The notes beneath the pieces are model-generated. The model saw nothing but the letters and a program-made list of their open reading frames with translations, ran no database searches and was not told where the DNA came from. A program made the position numbers and the translations under genes. Shown in pieces: positions 16,107 through 23,017 of a DNA stretch of 64,000 nucleotides. The stretch is from a virus, in the IMG/VR virus record IMGVR_UViG_3300047510_001668, positions 62,001 through 126,000 of that record; one strand, given 5' to 3'. Within the stretch, counting starts at the first letter, position 1, and each line of letters starts with the position of its first letter.

Positions 16107-16762
16107 TTCATGACCTCGTACACATCTCGGTAGTAAAGTAGTTGTTCCACGTGATGGTCTCTTTTACTTTGAAACACTTGCATGAATCCATCGGATACTG
16201 CAATTAAAATGGTAAGTCGGTTCACAGGTATACCAGTGCGTTCTTCAAACATGATGGCGTAGGCTGTTGCTTGCATGAAGTAGTGTTGAATATGTTCCGC
16301 ATCTTTTTCACGCCGGGCTGTCTTGAAGTCTATGATATTTAGTTTCCCATCAAATTCTGCCACACAATCCACACGGCCGGCCAATCTTAAATGATGAGAC
16401 CACAGCGCCACTTCTTGTGCTCGAATGTTGTCAATTCTATCCAACACAGGATTGGCCACTTTGAACATTTCATAATCCCAAAGTGACAAATCACCCCCTG
16501 TCAGATTGTTTTGAAGATACTTTTCCGTGATGGTGTGAAATCTAGTACCCCAATTGGCAGCTTGCCGAGACACCTTGTTTGCTTCTTCTTCACCCACACG
16601 GGCTCGCCATTCTTGAATGCCTTTCTTGGTGTGTTCAGCCAACACCGTGGTGACAGATGGATAGAGCCTACCTTCAGGTGTCTGATAGGCTCTGGTTCCA
16701 TCTTCCTGGTTCACAGCAGAAATGGTTTCTATTGTTACTGGGTCATGTAGGAATGTTTTCAT
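16103..16762 (-). CDS. PD-(D/E)XK exonuclease
   Basis: A 219-residue nuclease. The catalytic core is LAGRVDCVAEFDGKLNIIDFKTARR: G-x-x-D followed by I-I-D-F-K-T, the PD-(D/E)XK motif of RecB-type and phage exonucleases, with a later Q-x-x-x-Y-A helix (QATAYAIMFEE). An N-terminal YPSVTTVLAE segment is typical of this phage family. It probably recycles host DNA or takes part in recombination. An ATG (16762) and a GTG three bases upstream both lie within a few bases of the -10 box of the promoter, so the mRNA may be leaderless. Confidence 0.8.
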   Translation of the reverse strand: MKTFLHDPVTIETISAVNQEDGTRAYQTPEGRLYPSVTTVLAEHTKKGIQEWRARVGEEEANKVSRQAANWGTRFHTITEKYLQNNLTGGDLSLWDYEMFKVANPVLDRIDNIRAQEVALWSHHLRLAGRVDCVAEFDGKLNIIDFKTARREKDAEHIQHYFMQATAYAIMFEERTGIPVNRLTILIAVSDGFMQVFQSKRDHHVEQLLYYRDVYEVMK

Positions 16763-16768
16763 CACAAT

Positions 16769-16797
16769 AATATATCACACTGCTATAATTTTGTCAA
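16769..16797 (-). promoter_or_regulatory. Sigma-70 type early promoter
   Basis: Minus strand: TTGACA, 17-base spacer, TATATT. It reads into the exonuclease, glycosyltransferase and phosphoesterase genes. The -10 box ends only six bases before the exonuclease ATG. Confidence 0.85.
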
Positions 16798-17549
16798 GCC
16801 ACAGCCATGTCCTCACACGCCATTCTGGCCAGGATGTATTCTTTCACCAAGGGTCCACGAACAATGTCCTCCACCCCAAATTCCACATGACGGAAGGAAG
16901 GCATGTGGTTGGCGATGGCCATGAACTTCTTCAATCCTGACATATCAGAACGTTTCTGTAAATCTGTTTGACGGAAATCACCACAGAAAATGATTTTGGT
17001 GTTTTGTCCCACACGGGTCATGATGCTGTTCAGTTCCATGTCATTCATGTTCTGAGCCTCGTCCACAATCACAATACAGTTGTCCAAGGTCAACCCACGA
17101 ACATAGGAAGTGACCATGAAATGAATCAAACTTTGTTCTTTCAGTTTGTTGTAGGCGCGTTCTCCAAATCTAGGGAACAAATCTGCGCAAATTTCTTGAT
17201 AGGGTTGTGAATACACTTCCACTTTTTCTTTTTCATTGCCAGGAAGAAATCCAATATCCCGAGATGGCACTGCTGAACGAACCACCACTACTCTTTTGTA
17301 ACCTGAATTTTCCAAAATCTCTTTGAAAGCGCTGTGCATGGCGATGTAGGTTTTTCCTGTCCCTGCCACTCCATGACATAGAATGGCTTTGTGTCCTTTA
17401 CGATAGTAGTTGAAAAAATTCTCCTGGTTTTCTGTGAGAGCCCAGATTTCTTTTAAATCTGAACCACGGACTTTGTGTTTGGATTCCTGATCCTCTTGAA
17501 GAATATAAGTTTGGGACGTGACCAACTTAAGGCGCTTTTTTCTGGACAT
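16794..17549 (-). CDS. phoH: PhoH-like P-loop ATPase
   Basis: A 251-residue PhoH-family protein: Walker A GVAGTGKTY, then VVRSAVPSRDIGFLPG (the PhoH signature), Walker B CIVIVDEAQN and a sensor motif IIFCGDFRQTD. PhoH proteins are common in phages and have RNA helicase/nuclease-associated roles that are not settled. I chose the ATG at 17549 because a rho-independent terminator lies immediately upstream and would fall inside a longer frame. No good promoter is visible between that terminator and the start. Confidence 0.88.
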   Translation of the reverse strand: MSRKKRLKLVTSQTYILQEDQESKHKVRGSDLKEIWALTENQENFFNYYRKGHKAILCHGVAGTGKTYIAMHSAFKEILENSGYKRVVVVRSAVPSRDIGFLPGNEKEKVEVYSQPYQEICADLFPRFGERAYNKLKEQSLIHFMVTSYVRGLTLDNCIVIVDEAQNMNDMELNSIMTRVGQNTKIIFCGDFRQTDLQKRSDMSGLKKFMAIANHMPSFRHVEFGVEDIVRGPLVKEYILARMACEDMAVA

Positions 17550-17572
17550 AGAATGCTCGTTGGGTTGGGGGT

Positions 17573-17610
17573 AAAAAAATCCCGCCAAGGCCGAAGCCCG
17601 GACGGGATTT
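17573..17610 (-). terminator. Rho-independent terminator after the FmdB-like gene
   Basis: Minus strand: AAATCCCG, inner stem GGGC-TTCG-GCC, CGGGATTT, then a T run. It follows the stop of the 17629 gene and precedes PhoH. Confidence 0.88.
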
Positions 17611-17628
17611 GAATAGGACGGAGAGTCC

Positions 17629-17895
17629 TTAGATGTAACTACTGTTGTTTTTAAGTGTGGAGCCTGGAGTTTTATCATGAATCTTTTGTAAGACCTCTCT
17701 GAATCCATTATCGGGTCGTCTAATTCCTAGACGAACAGGGTCACCGAGGGTTGGCGCAGTCAACATCACCTTCTTGACTGCCATTTCACCACAGTTAGAA
17801 CATGGGTCACCCTCCGGTTCGTGCATGGAAGAGATACTTACATTTCTTGTGAAATAGTGCTCACACTTCTCACATTGGTATTCATATGTTGGCAT
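17629..17895 (-). CDS. FmdB-type zinc-ribbon protein
   Basis: An 88-residue protein beginning MPTYEYQCEKC and continuing to C-S-N-C-G-E, two CxxC knuckles of the FmdB/CxxC_CxxC_SSSS family. The C-terminal half is unstructured. Such small zinc ribbons are widespread in T4-like phages and are presumed transcription or nucleic-acid regulators. A GATAAATA element resembling a weak late promoter lies a few bases upstream. Confidence 0.8.
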   Translation of the reverse strand: MPTYEYQCEKCEHYFTRNVSISSMHEPEGDPCSNCGEMAVKKVMLTAPTLGDPVRLGIRRPDNGFREVLQKIHDKTPGSTLKNNSSYI

Positions 17896-17903
17896 ATTTT
17901 TAT

Positions 17904-18083
17904 TTATCTTTCGTAGTTTTCTGTGGCACGGTGAATGGCATCACGAACCCATTGTAGAAGCAAGGTGGCAGATTCATTTCCATGAACAATACGTTCAATA
18001 TTGTCCAATTCTTCATGAATGTCCACAATCAGGTATCGTATTCGGTTGTCTACTTCTTCATAATATTCTTCATGCTTTTCCAT
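17904..18083 (-). CDS. Small acidic helical protein (59 aa)
   Basis: A 59-residue ORF with a strong GGAGGAG ribosome site before its ATG. It is rich in Glu and predicted helical (EEYYEEVDNRIRYLIVDIHE). It lies in the 190-base gap between ligase and the zinc-ribbon gene, eight bases downstream of the ligase stop. Function unknown. Confidence 0.72.
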   Translation of the reverse strand: MEKHEEYYEEVDNRIRYLIVDIHEELDNIERIVHGNESATLLLQWVRDAIHRATENYER

Positions 18084-18091
18084 AACTCCTC

Positions 18092-19399
18092 CTACTTGAT
18101 ATCAATGGAAACATCTGCATCAGTTTTATCTTCACGAAGTTCAAGGAACACTGGCAGAAACAAGCTGGTTTGTCCAGTTTTTTTGTCCTGAATCTTGGCA
18201 TTGTACTTCACTGCCACCACCTTGCCCACCGTGTTCTCCTTGGTATATTTATCTCGTTGCTCGTCCGTGAAGCCAGAGCCCACGTTCACTTTCACCTCAC
18301 CATCAGCAGATGTCAGCACCAAGGCACCCAACTTGCCTACATTCTTGCCAGTTCCTTCCTGCCAACCCATACATAGCAAATCACATTCCAATTCTCCCTT
18401 GAATTTCACTTGATGCTTCACTCGCTTGTCTTCCCAAGGAGCATTGATGTCCTTCAGAATGATGCCTTCTTCACCCTTACTGAAATATTCCTGAAACAAC
18501 ACCTGGGCTTCATCTTCATTTTCCACCTTGATGTTGGCAATCAATGAGACACGATTAGGCATCTCCAGTGCCAATTCTTCAAGAACACCAAAACGTTTTT
18601 CGTAAGTTGTGGCGGAGAATCCCTTTTGAAAATCCGAAAAGGGAACAACATCCCAAATTGTGGCATGAACCATGTTGGCTTCTCGGTCCGAGATGGTGCC
18701 TTTCACTGCCTTGTTCAAGATGCCATTACCCTTCTGCCTATTCATGATTCCCATACCATCCATCACCACCAATTCACCATCAAACACCGCAGGATATGAA
18801 AGATGGTTAGCTAACGCCAAGAATTCCTGCTCCAGATGTCCAAGTAAATCAATCTGTTTACCGTTACGTGAACGAAACTCCACGCCACCATTTTTCACAA
18901 TGGCATTGAATCGCATCCCATCCAGCTTCAACTGCACATAGGCAGGATAGGACATCTTGGCCATCACCTTTTCATCAAAGCCGGATGCCAACATCACAGG
19001 ATAGGTGGGAATCAACCCAGGCCAAATCTTGTTCACCGTGGCATCAGACACTCCACAGCGTAAATCCTTTTCAATGATGCGTTCCACCACCTTGGCATCA
19101 TCGGCAGTGACACTTTCCAAAATGATTTTCAAATGACTGATGGCAGCATTACCTGTGACCACACGCTTGCTAATTTTATCTAAATTGTCTAAAGCACCCT
19201 CCAGCGCCATGGTACCTTTGGTGTGTTCTAGAGTTCTGTTGATGTAGGCAGGAATCTTTCGAATGTAAAATTGCGTGTAAGGATCCAAAGCCAGAAACAA
19301 CACACGCTGAAGCGTCAGGTTGTGTTCATTCTGCTTCAAGATGTGTTCCTTCTCCAAACGGCTTGAGGTGTTTGCTAAAGCACGAAAAATAGATTCCAT
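18092..19399 (-). CDS. 30: ATP-dependent DNA ligase, T4 gp30-like
   Basis: A 435-residue ligase (T4 gp30 has 487). The adenylation motif I is YVQLKLDGMRF with nucleophile K158, almost the same position as K159 in T4. Other motifs: FRSRNGK (III-like), FDGELVV (IIIa), EEGIILKD (IV) and HQVKFKG (V). It seals Okazaki fragments and recombination nicks using ATP. The start has an AGGAGG site five bases away. It is expressed from a TTGACA promoter whose -35 box lies in the upstream terminator loop. Confidence 0.95.
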   Translation of the reverse strand: MESIFRALANTSSRLEKEHILKQNEHNLTLQRVLFLALDPYTQFYIRKIPAYINRTLEHTKGTMALEGALDNLDKISKRVVTGNAAISHLKIILESVTADDAKVVERIIEKDLRCGVSDATVNKIWPGLIPTYPVMLASGFDEKVMAKMSYPAYVQLKLDGMRFNAIVKNGGVEFRSRNGKQIDLLGHLEQEFLALANHLSYPAVFDGELVVMDGMGIMNRQKGNGILNKAVKGTISDREANMVHATIWDVVPFSDFQKGFSATTYEKRFGVLEELALEMPNRVSLIANIKVENEDEAQVLFQEYFSKGEEGIILKDINAPWEDKRVKHQVKFKGELECDLLCMGWQEGTGKNVGKLGALVLTSADGEVKVNVGSGFTDEQRDKYTKENTVGKVVAVKYNAKIQDKKTGQTSLFLPVFLELREDKTDADVSIDIK

Positions 19400-19421
19400 G
19401 ACTTCCTCCTGGTTATGCTAT

Positions 19422-19450
19422 AATATAGCAAAATCCCTCACTTTTGTCAA
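19422..19450 (-). promoter_or_regulatory. Sigma-70 type promoter for ligase, -35 inside a terminator loop
   Basis: Minus strand: TTGACA, 17 bases, TATATT, about 23 bases before the ligase ATG. The TTGACA is the loop of the terminator at 19433-19459. Confidence 0.88.
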
Positions 19451-19459
19451 GTGAGGGAT
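19433..19459 (-). terminator. Terminator after GMP reductase
   Basis: A nine-base-pair stem (ATCCCTCAC / GTGAGGGAT) with loop TTGACAAAA, followed on the minus strand by TTTT. It lies 11 bases after the guaC stop codon and overlaps the ligase promoter. Confidence 0.85.
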
Positions 19460-19469
19460 GAAAATCACA

Positions 19470-20489
19470 TCAACGAATGGTGTAATTTTCCAAACTGGTG
19501 TTCAATTGTCTGTTCACTTGTATGAATTGTGCCTTGTGAGTCATTTCAGACACGTTGTTGGCACCAATATAGGCACAAGTGGAACGAATTCCTCCCAAAA
19601 TGTCAGAAATGGTGTGTTCCACCAGGCCCTTGTACGGGATTTGCACCACTCTACCTTCAGAAGCACGATATTTCTTCACTTGATTGTGTCGCTGTTGGGC
19701 TGCATGACTGCTCATCCCGTAAAAAGTGACTTTTCCATCACGAATTTCCTGTTCCGACTCATCATGACCGGCAAAAATACTGCCGGCCATCACCATTTTG
19801 GCTCCCACAGCTAAAGCTTTTGAGAAATCTCCGGGAAAAACACATCCTCCATCACTTTGCACCCCACCTCCCACCTCTTCAGCGGCAGGAACACACTCCA
19901 TGAGGGCGGAAAATTGAGGATATCCCACACCTGCCACACGCCGAGTGGTGCAAACAGCGCCAGTCCCGATGCCAACCCGAGCCAAATCAGCTCCAGATGT
20001 GATGCAACGTTGAACTGCTTCAGGTGTCACCACGGTTCCTGCCATGATGAAGGCATCTGGAACACATTCTCTGACCTTTTCAATGAAATCATAGAAAGAA
20101 TTCATGTATCCATTAGCCACATCAATGACAATTTTCGGTGTGAAGTTGGAAATTCTGTCCTTCCAGGTACTAATAATGGCATCTGCTTGGTTCAATTCAC
20201 CATCATTCATGCCAATGGTGATGAACGCATGGCTGACATCCTGTTGATGTACCCAATCTGCCAAGGTGTGATGCTTGGTGATGGCAGTAAATGCACCGAA
20301 TTTCTTCAAGGCATGATGCATGCTGAACGTCCCCACACCATCCATGTTGGCAGCAATCACAGGAACGCCAGTGATGGATGCTCCCCAACGACCTGAAATT
20401 GTTGTGGACACATCCACCTGGCTTCTGGAAGTGATATCCGAGAAATGTGGAACTATCAACACATCATTGAAATCCAACTTCACCGACAT
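19470..20489 (-). CDS. guaC: GMP reductase
   Basis: A 339-residue IMPDH/GMPR-family barrel. The catalytic loop is RVGIGTGAVCTTR with the active Cys; the phosphate loops are SDGGCVFPGDFSKAL and an MAGSIFAG segment; the flap motif is FYGMSSHAA, which is typical of GMP reductase. No CBS domains are present. The enzyme converts GMP to IMP with NADPH. Its place in a phage, near a PurA-family gene, suggests purine rebalancing for DNA synthesis. Start ATG follows AAGGCATAATCC. Confidence 0.9.
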   Translation of the reverse strand: MSVKLDFNDVLIVPHFSDITSRSQVDVSTTISGRWGASITGVPVIAANMDGVGTFSMHHALKKFGAFTAITKHHTLADWVHQQDVSHAFITIGMNDGELNQADAIISTWKDRISNFTPKIVIDVANGYMNSFYDFIEKVRECVPDAFIMAGTVVTPEAVQRCITSGADLARVGIGTGAVCTTRRVAGVGYPQFSALMECVPAAEEVGGGVQSDGGCVFPGDFSKALAVGAKMVMAGSIFAGHDESEQEIRDGKVTFYGMSSHAAQQRHNQVKKYRASEGRVVQIPYKGLVEHTISDILGGIRSTCAYIGANNVSEMTHKAQFIQVNRQLNTSLENYTIR

Positions 20490-20492
20490 GGA

Positions 20493-20753
20493 TTATGCCT
20501 TCTTGGCTACAGTTTCATACAAAGATTCAAAATCCTTGTGAAGCTCCACTTCCTCGCTGTAGTTACCCTTGTGATAGGTCTTAGCCAACTTGTTCAGCAC
20601 TTTGCGATTCAGTTGCAAGTCATCACATAGATCCTTCTTCACGTTCTTAATCAAGTCACGCTCTGCCTCCATGCGTGTCATGCTGGCAGAAATTTCTTTC
20701 AACCCGTCAAGCAGTTTCAGCTTATCTGCTGGGGTGGTGGGAAAGGGTGTCAT
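20493..20753 (-). CDS. dsbA: Double-stranded DNA-binding protein DsbA-like
   Basis: An 86-residue protein (T4 DsbA has 89), strongly helical and charged. The segment ISASMTRMEAERDLIKNVKKDLC and the KTYHKGNYSEEVELH region match my memory of the T4 DsbA family, which binds late-promoter DNA and enhances late transcription. The ATG at 20753 lies inside the 3' end of the amidase gene (32-base overlap). A TTGACA promoter within that gene (20861-20889) can express it. Confidence 0.72.
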   Translation of the reverse strand: MTPFPTTPADKLKLLDGLKEISASMTRMEAERDLIKNVKKDLCDDLQLNRKVLNKLAKTYHKGNYSEEVELHKDFESLYETVAKKA

Positions 20754-21237
20754 ACAATCTCCATGAATAAAAATGTTCACCTGGGTCTTTCTTTCGACTT
20801 TTCGGATAGGCCACATCTGAATGACCCAGGATGGGTTTATCTCGGCTATCCGGATACCTCATATTAATATAATTCTTCAGTAATGTCAAGGCCTGATACT
20901 GTTCTTCCGTATACGGTAAAAAATTTGTCCCTTGTAAGCAAACACCGATACTGAAAGTATTCCAATCGTTTATTCCATTCCACAAGGAACGTCCTGCGTG
21001 AAGTGCCACGTACTTCAAATCTTTCCATTGGTGTATTTCTCCATTTCGTGTAATGAAAAAATGATAGGCCAATCTTCTTCTTTGTAACACATAACGTGTG
21101 GCTTTGGCACTTAACCCAGCACCATCGTTATGTATCACAATGTAATTACGTGTGGTGTCACGTAATGTTTTACCCGGCAAGAAATTCTTTGTTACCAGTG
21201 GTGCTTGTAGTTGTAGTGCTAGTAGTAGTGTTAGCAT
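20722..21237 (-). CDS. N-acetylmuramoyl-L-alanine amidase (Amidase_2)
   Basis: A 171-residue zinc amidase: YIVIHNDGAG gives the first His, YHFFITRNGEIHQW is the core strand, YVALHAGRS carries the second conserved His, and GHSDVAYPKSRKKDPGEHF the last ligand and catalytic Lys/Asp region. It should cut the amide bond between muramic acid and the stem peptide. The N-terminus is hydrophobic (LTLLLALQLQAPLV) and may direct export. The ATG follows an AGGAGAAACTCC site and starts within the PspC gene (68-base overlap in another frame). Confidence 0.85.
   Translation of the reverse strand: MLTLLLALQLQAPLVTKNFLPGKTLRDTTRNYIVIHNDGAGLSAKATRYVLQRRRLAYHFFITRNGEIHQWKDLKYVALHAGRSLWNGINDWNTFSIGVCLQGTNFLPYTEEQYQALTLLKNYINMRYPDSRDKPILGHSDVAYPKSRKKDPGEHFYSWRLYDTLSHHPSR
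20861..20889 (-). promoter_or_regulatory. Internal sigma-70 type promoter
   Basis: Minus strand: TTGACA, 17 bases, TAATAT, inside the amidase gene about 108 bases before the dsbA start. It would express dsbA and guaC separately. Confidence 0.65.
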
Positions 21238-21427
21238 GGAGTTTCTCCTGGTCTGGTATGATGAACCATGCTATAAAATATCCCACCACAGCAGGAAACG
21301 GTGTCCAGATGGCAAGTACCCATAAGAACCGAATCAGTGTGACATCTGCATCCAACATTTCACTTAACCCAGCACAAACACCACCTAACTTACCTTCCTT
21401 GCTGATTCGATACCACCGTTTCTTCAT
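21170..21427 (-). CDS. PspC-domain membrane protein
   Basis: An 85-residue protein with an almost complete PspC domain: RISKEGKLGGVCAGLSEML, D-x-T-L-I-R-x-L-W-V-L-A, and one transmembrane helix ending FIAWFIIPD. The C-terminal tail is Thr-rich because it overlaps the start of the amidase gene. PspC is a phage-shock sensor that contacts PspB/PspF at the inner membrane. A phage copy could buffer membrane stress from holin or secretin-like proteins or block the host response. Four-base overlap with uvdE. Confidence 0.8.
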   Translation of the reverse strand: MKKRWYRISKEGKLGGVCAGLSEMLDADVTLIRFLWVLAIWTPFPAVVGYFIAWFIIPDQEKLHANTTTSTTTTSTTGNKEFLAG

Positions 21428-22320
21428 ACTACCTCCAGATATTTGAAGTATGCCAGTTCCTTGGCTTTAGTTTCCAAATCCACATCTATATTTAGACCGA
21501 AATCATCAATTTTCACAAAGGCATAATCAGAATGAGCACGGGGATTGCCATTTACATTTTCATTCAAGTTTTTGCTTTCACTGTAATGAAACAATGGCGT
21601 GGTGTCCCAAGTGGATGCTGCCAAAGCAGCAGCTTCATCAGATGCCAATCCATCAGGGTGAAAGGTGTGATGGAAATAATCAAATGTGATGGGTGTCTTG
21701 ATTCGTGAATAGATGTGTTGATACAACTGATTCACAGAGAAGGAATTGGCCTTGTCATCATTCTCCACCACCAGACGTTGTTGTGTAGCACTGTTCAGGT
21801 TCTGAAATTGTTCACAGAACTTGTCAACCACATCCTGAGAATAGTTCATACCCACATGAATGTTCAAGGGATAGTAATGGCTCACGGGAATCCCCATCAT
21901 GGAAAACAACAGATTGTGATGATGTAGATTTTTGAGGCTACGTTTCACCACCTCAGGCTTGCTGGATGCCAGTTTCACAAAGTGGTCAGGATGAAAGCTC
22001 ACACGCATGCCACTTGCCATGATGACTTCACCTGCCTCACGCAATGCCAACAGGATGTGTTGGTAATCTGGTAAATCTGTTTCCTTGTATTCCTCGAACC
22101 AGGGAAAGATGTTGCTGCCAATTCGAAACACCCGAACATCATTCTGAACATTCCATTTCAGAATCTTCACCAGGTCCTGTGCATTCTGTAAAGTAAGCAA
22201 GGACGTCCGTTCCAGTTTCGTGTCCTGACGGAACGAAGCCTGACGTAACGTCCTGCCTGTGGTGATTTTCTGTTTGCCTAGTGTCAGATTGATACAGCAG
22301 TACCCAACTTGATGTGGCAT
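21424..22320 (-). CDS. uvsE: UV damage endonuclease UvdE/UvsE
   Basis: A 298-residue TIM-barrel endonuclease of the UVDE family. The N-terminus has GYCCINLTL and TGRTLRQASF; later come RVFRIGSNIFPWF, RVSFHPDHF, NIHVGM, LVVENDD and FDYFHH, which provide the His/Glu/Asp metal ligands. The enzyme nicks DNA 5' to UV photoproducts and abasic sites. It begins the PspC-amidase-dsbA-guaC operon behind a TTGACT/CATATT promoter. Suits a phage in sunlit water. Confidence 0.9.
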   Translation of the reverse strand: MPHQVGYCCINLTLGKQKITTGRTLRQASFRQDTKLERTSLLTLQNAQDLVKILKWNVQNDVRVFRIGSNIFPWFEEYKETDLPDYQHILLALREAGEVIMASGMRVSFHPDHFVKLASSKPEVVKRSLKNLHHHNLLFSMMGIPVSHYYPLNIHVGMNYSQDVVDKFCEQFQNLNSATQQRLVVENDDKANSFSVNQLYQHIYSRIKTPITFDYFHHTFHPDGLASDEAAALAASTWDTTPLFHYSESKNLNENVNGNPRAHSDYAFVKIDDFGLNIDVDLETKAKELAYFKYLEVV

Positions 22321-22345
22321 AACACCTCACTTGAAGTCATACTGT

Positions 22346-22374
22346 AATATGACACTTGTTACCAGAAAAGTCAA
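22346..22374 (-). promoter_or_regulatory. Sigma-70 type promoter for uvsE
   Basis: Minus strand: TTGACT, 17 bases, CATATT, about 26 bases before the uvsE ATG. Confidence 0.75.
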
Positions 22375-22377
22375 GTC

Positions 22378-22470
22378 CTACCGCTTTCTCCTGTTGGAAC
22401 GCACCTTGCGTTTCTTGCTACCAATTTTTCTACGACCACGGCGCGGACGATTCTTATGCGGGTGTGGCAT
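22378..22470 (-). CDS. Thirty-residue arginine/lysine-rich peptide
   Basis: A complete ORF of 30 residues with an ideal AAGGAGTAAATT ribosome site. Its composition is extreme: about 18 of 30 residues are Arg or Lys, beginning MPHPHKNRPRRGRRK. It must bind nucleic acid or ribosomal RNA if stable. It resembles no ribosomal protein I can name. The stop codon lies at the edge of the uvsE promoter. Confidence 0.65.
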   Translation of the reverse strand: MPHPHKNRPRRGRRKIGSKKRKVRSNRRKR

Positions 22471-22508
22471 AATTTACTCCTTGACGGGTGGCTTGTTCTT
22501 TAAGTGCC

Positions 22509-22778
22509 TCAACATGCTGTCCACTCAATTGGGTTGCCATCTTCATCCACTCTGGGAAATTCTGTTGAGTTATCTTCACTTCGTTTGGGTGTATCATATA
22601 ATCCTATCTCCTGTGATAATGCAGTTAATTCATTTGCTGATTTATATGTATCTGTGTTTGGTAATCCACTATATTCACACATTTTTTCTTGTTTTCCAAA
22701 AATTTTATCCCAATTATCATCAAACTGCTGTTTCTTCACATTCATGGGTCGGGGTGCATCTCCTTTGCCGTTCATCAT
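22509..22778 (-). CDS. Conserved small phage protein (MNGKGDxPRP family)
   Basis: An 89-residue hydrophilic protein starting MMNGKGDAPRPMNVKK and containing NWDKIFG. This N-terminal pattern recurs in T4-like and other phages with no known function. Its start overlaps the stop of the DUF2061 gene (ATGA). Confidence 0.7.
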   Translation of the reverse strand: MMNGKGDAPRPMNVKKQQFDDNWDKIFGKQEKMCEYSGLPNTDTYKSANELTALSQEIGLYDTPKRSEDNSTEFPRVDEDGNPIEWTAC

Positions 22779-23017
22779 GCCCTCTTAATCATGTTGTTCC
22801 AACTGACATCAAAAATGAAATACAACAATGTCTTGCCGAAAAATTCAAATGCCGACACTCCTATACTTATACCAAGATTCTGTGTCACCACCAGGGTGAG
22901 AAGAAATGTGATGCTCACGGAATAGAAGCGATAGATTATCGCCTTGGCCAACAACACACGATTGCTCAAATAGCGTTGGCTCAGAAACAAACGAATGGTT
23001 GCCTTCAGCCTTCTCAT
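22775..23017 (-). CDS. DUF2061-like membrane protein
   Basis: An 80-residue protein with two hydrophobic helices. The pattern R-V-L-L-A-K-A-I-I-Y-R-F then SITFLLTLVVT and a C-terminal F-x-K-T-L-L-Y-F-I-F-D-V-S-W-N fits DUF2061, an inner-membrane family. I chose the ATG at 23017 because it overlaps the purA stop as ATGA; a longer frame into purA is less likely. Function unknown. Confidence 0.68.
   Translation of the reverse strand: MRRLKATIRLFLSQRYLSNRVLLAKAIIYRFYSVSITFLLTLVVTQNLGISIGVSAFEFFGKTLLYFIFDVSWNNMIKRA

Noticed and set aside
17550-17708. An N-terminal extension of PhoH
   Set aside because: It would translate through a rho-independent terminator and into the zinc-ribbon gene.
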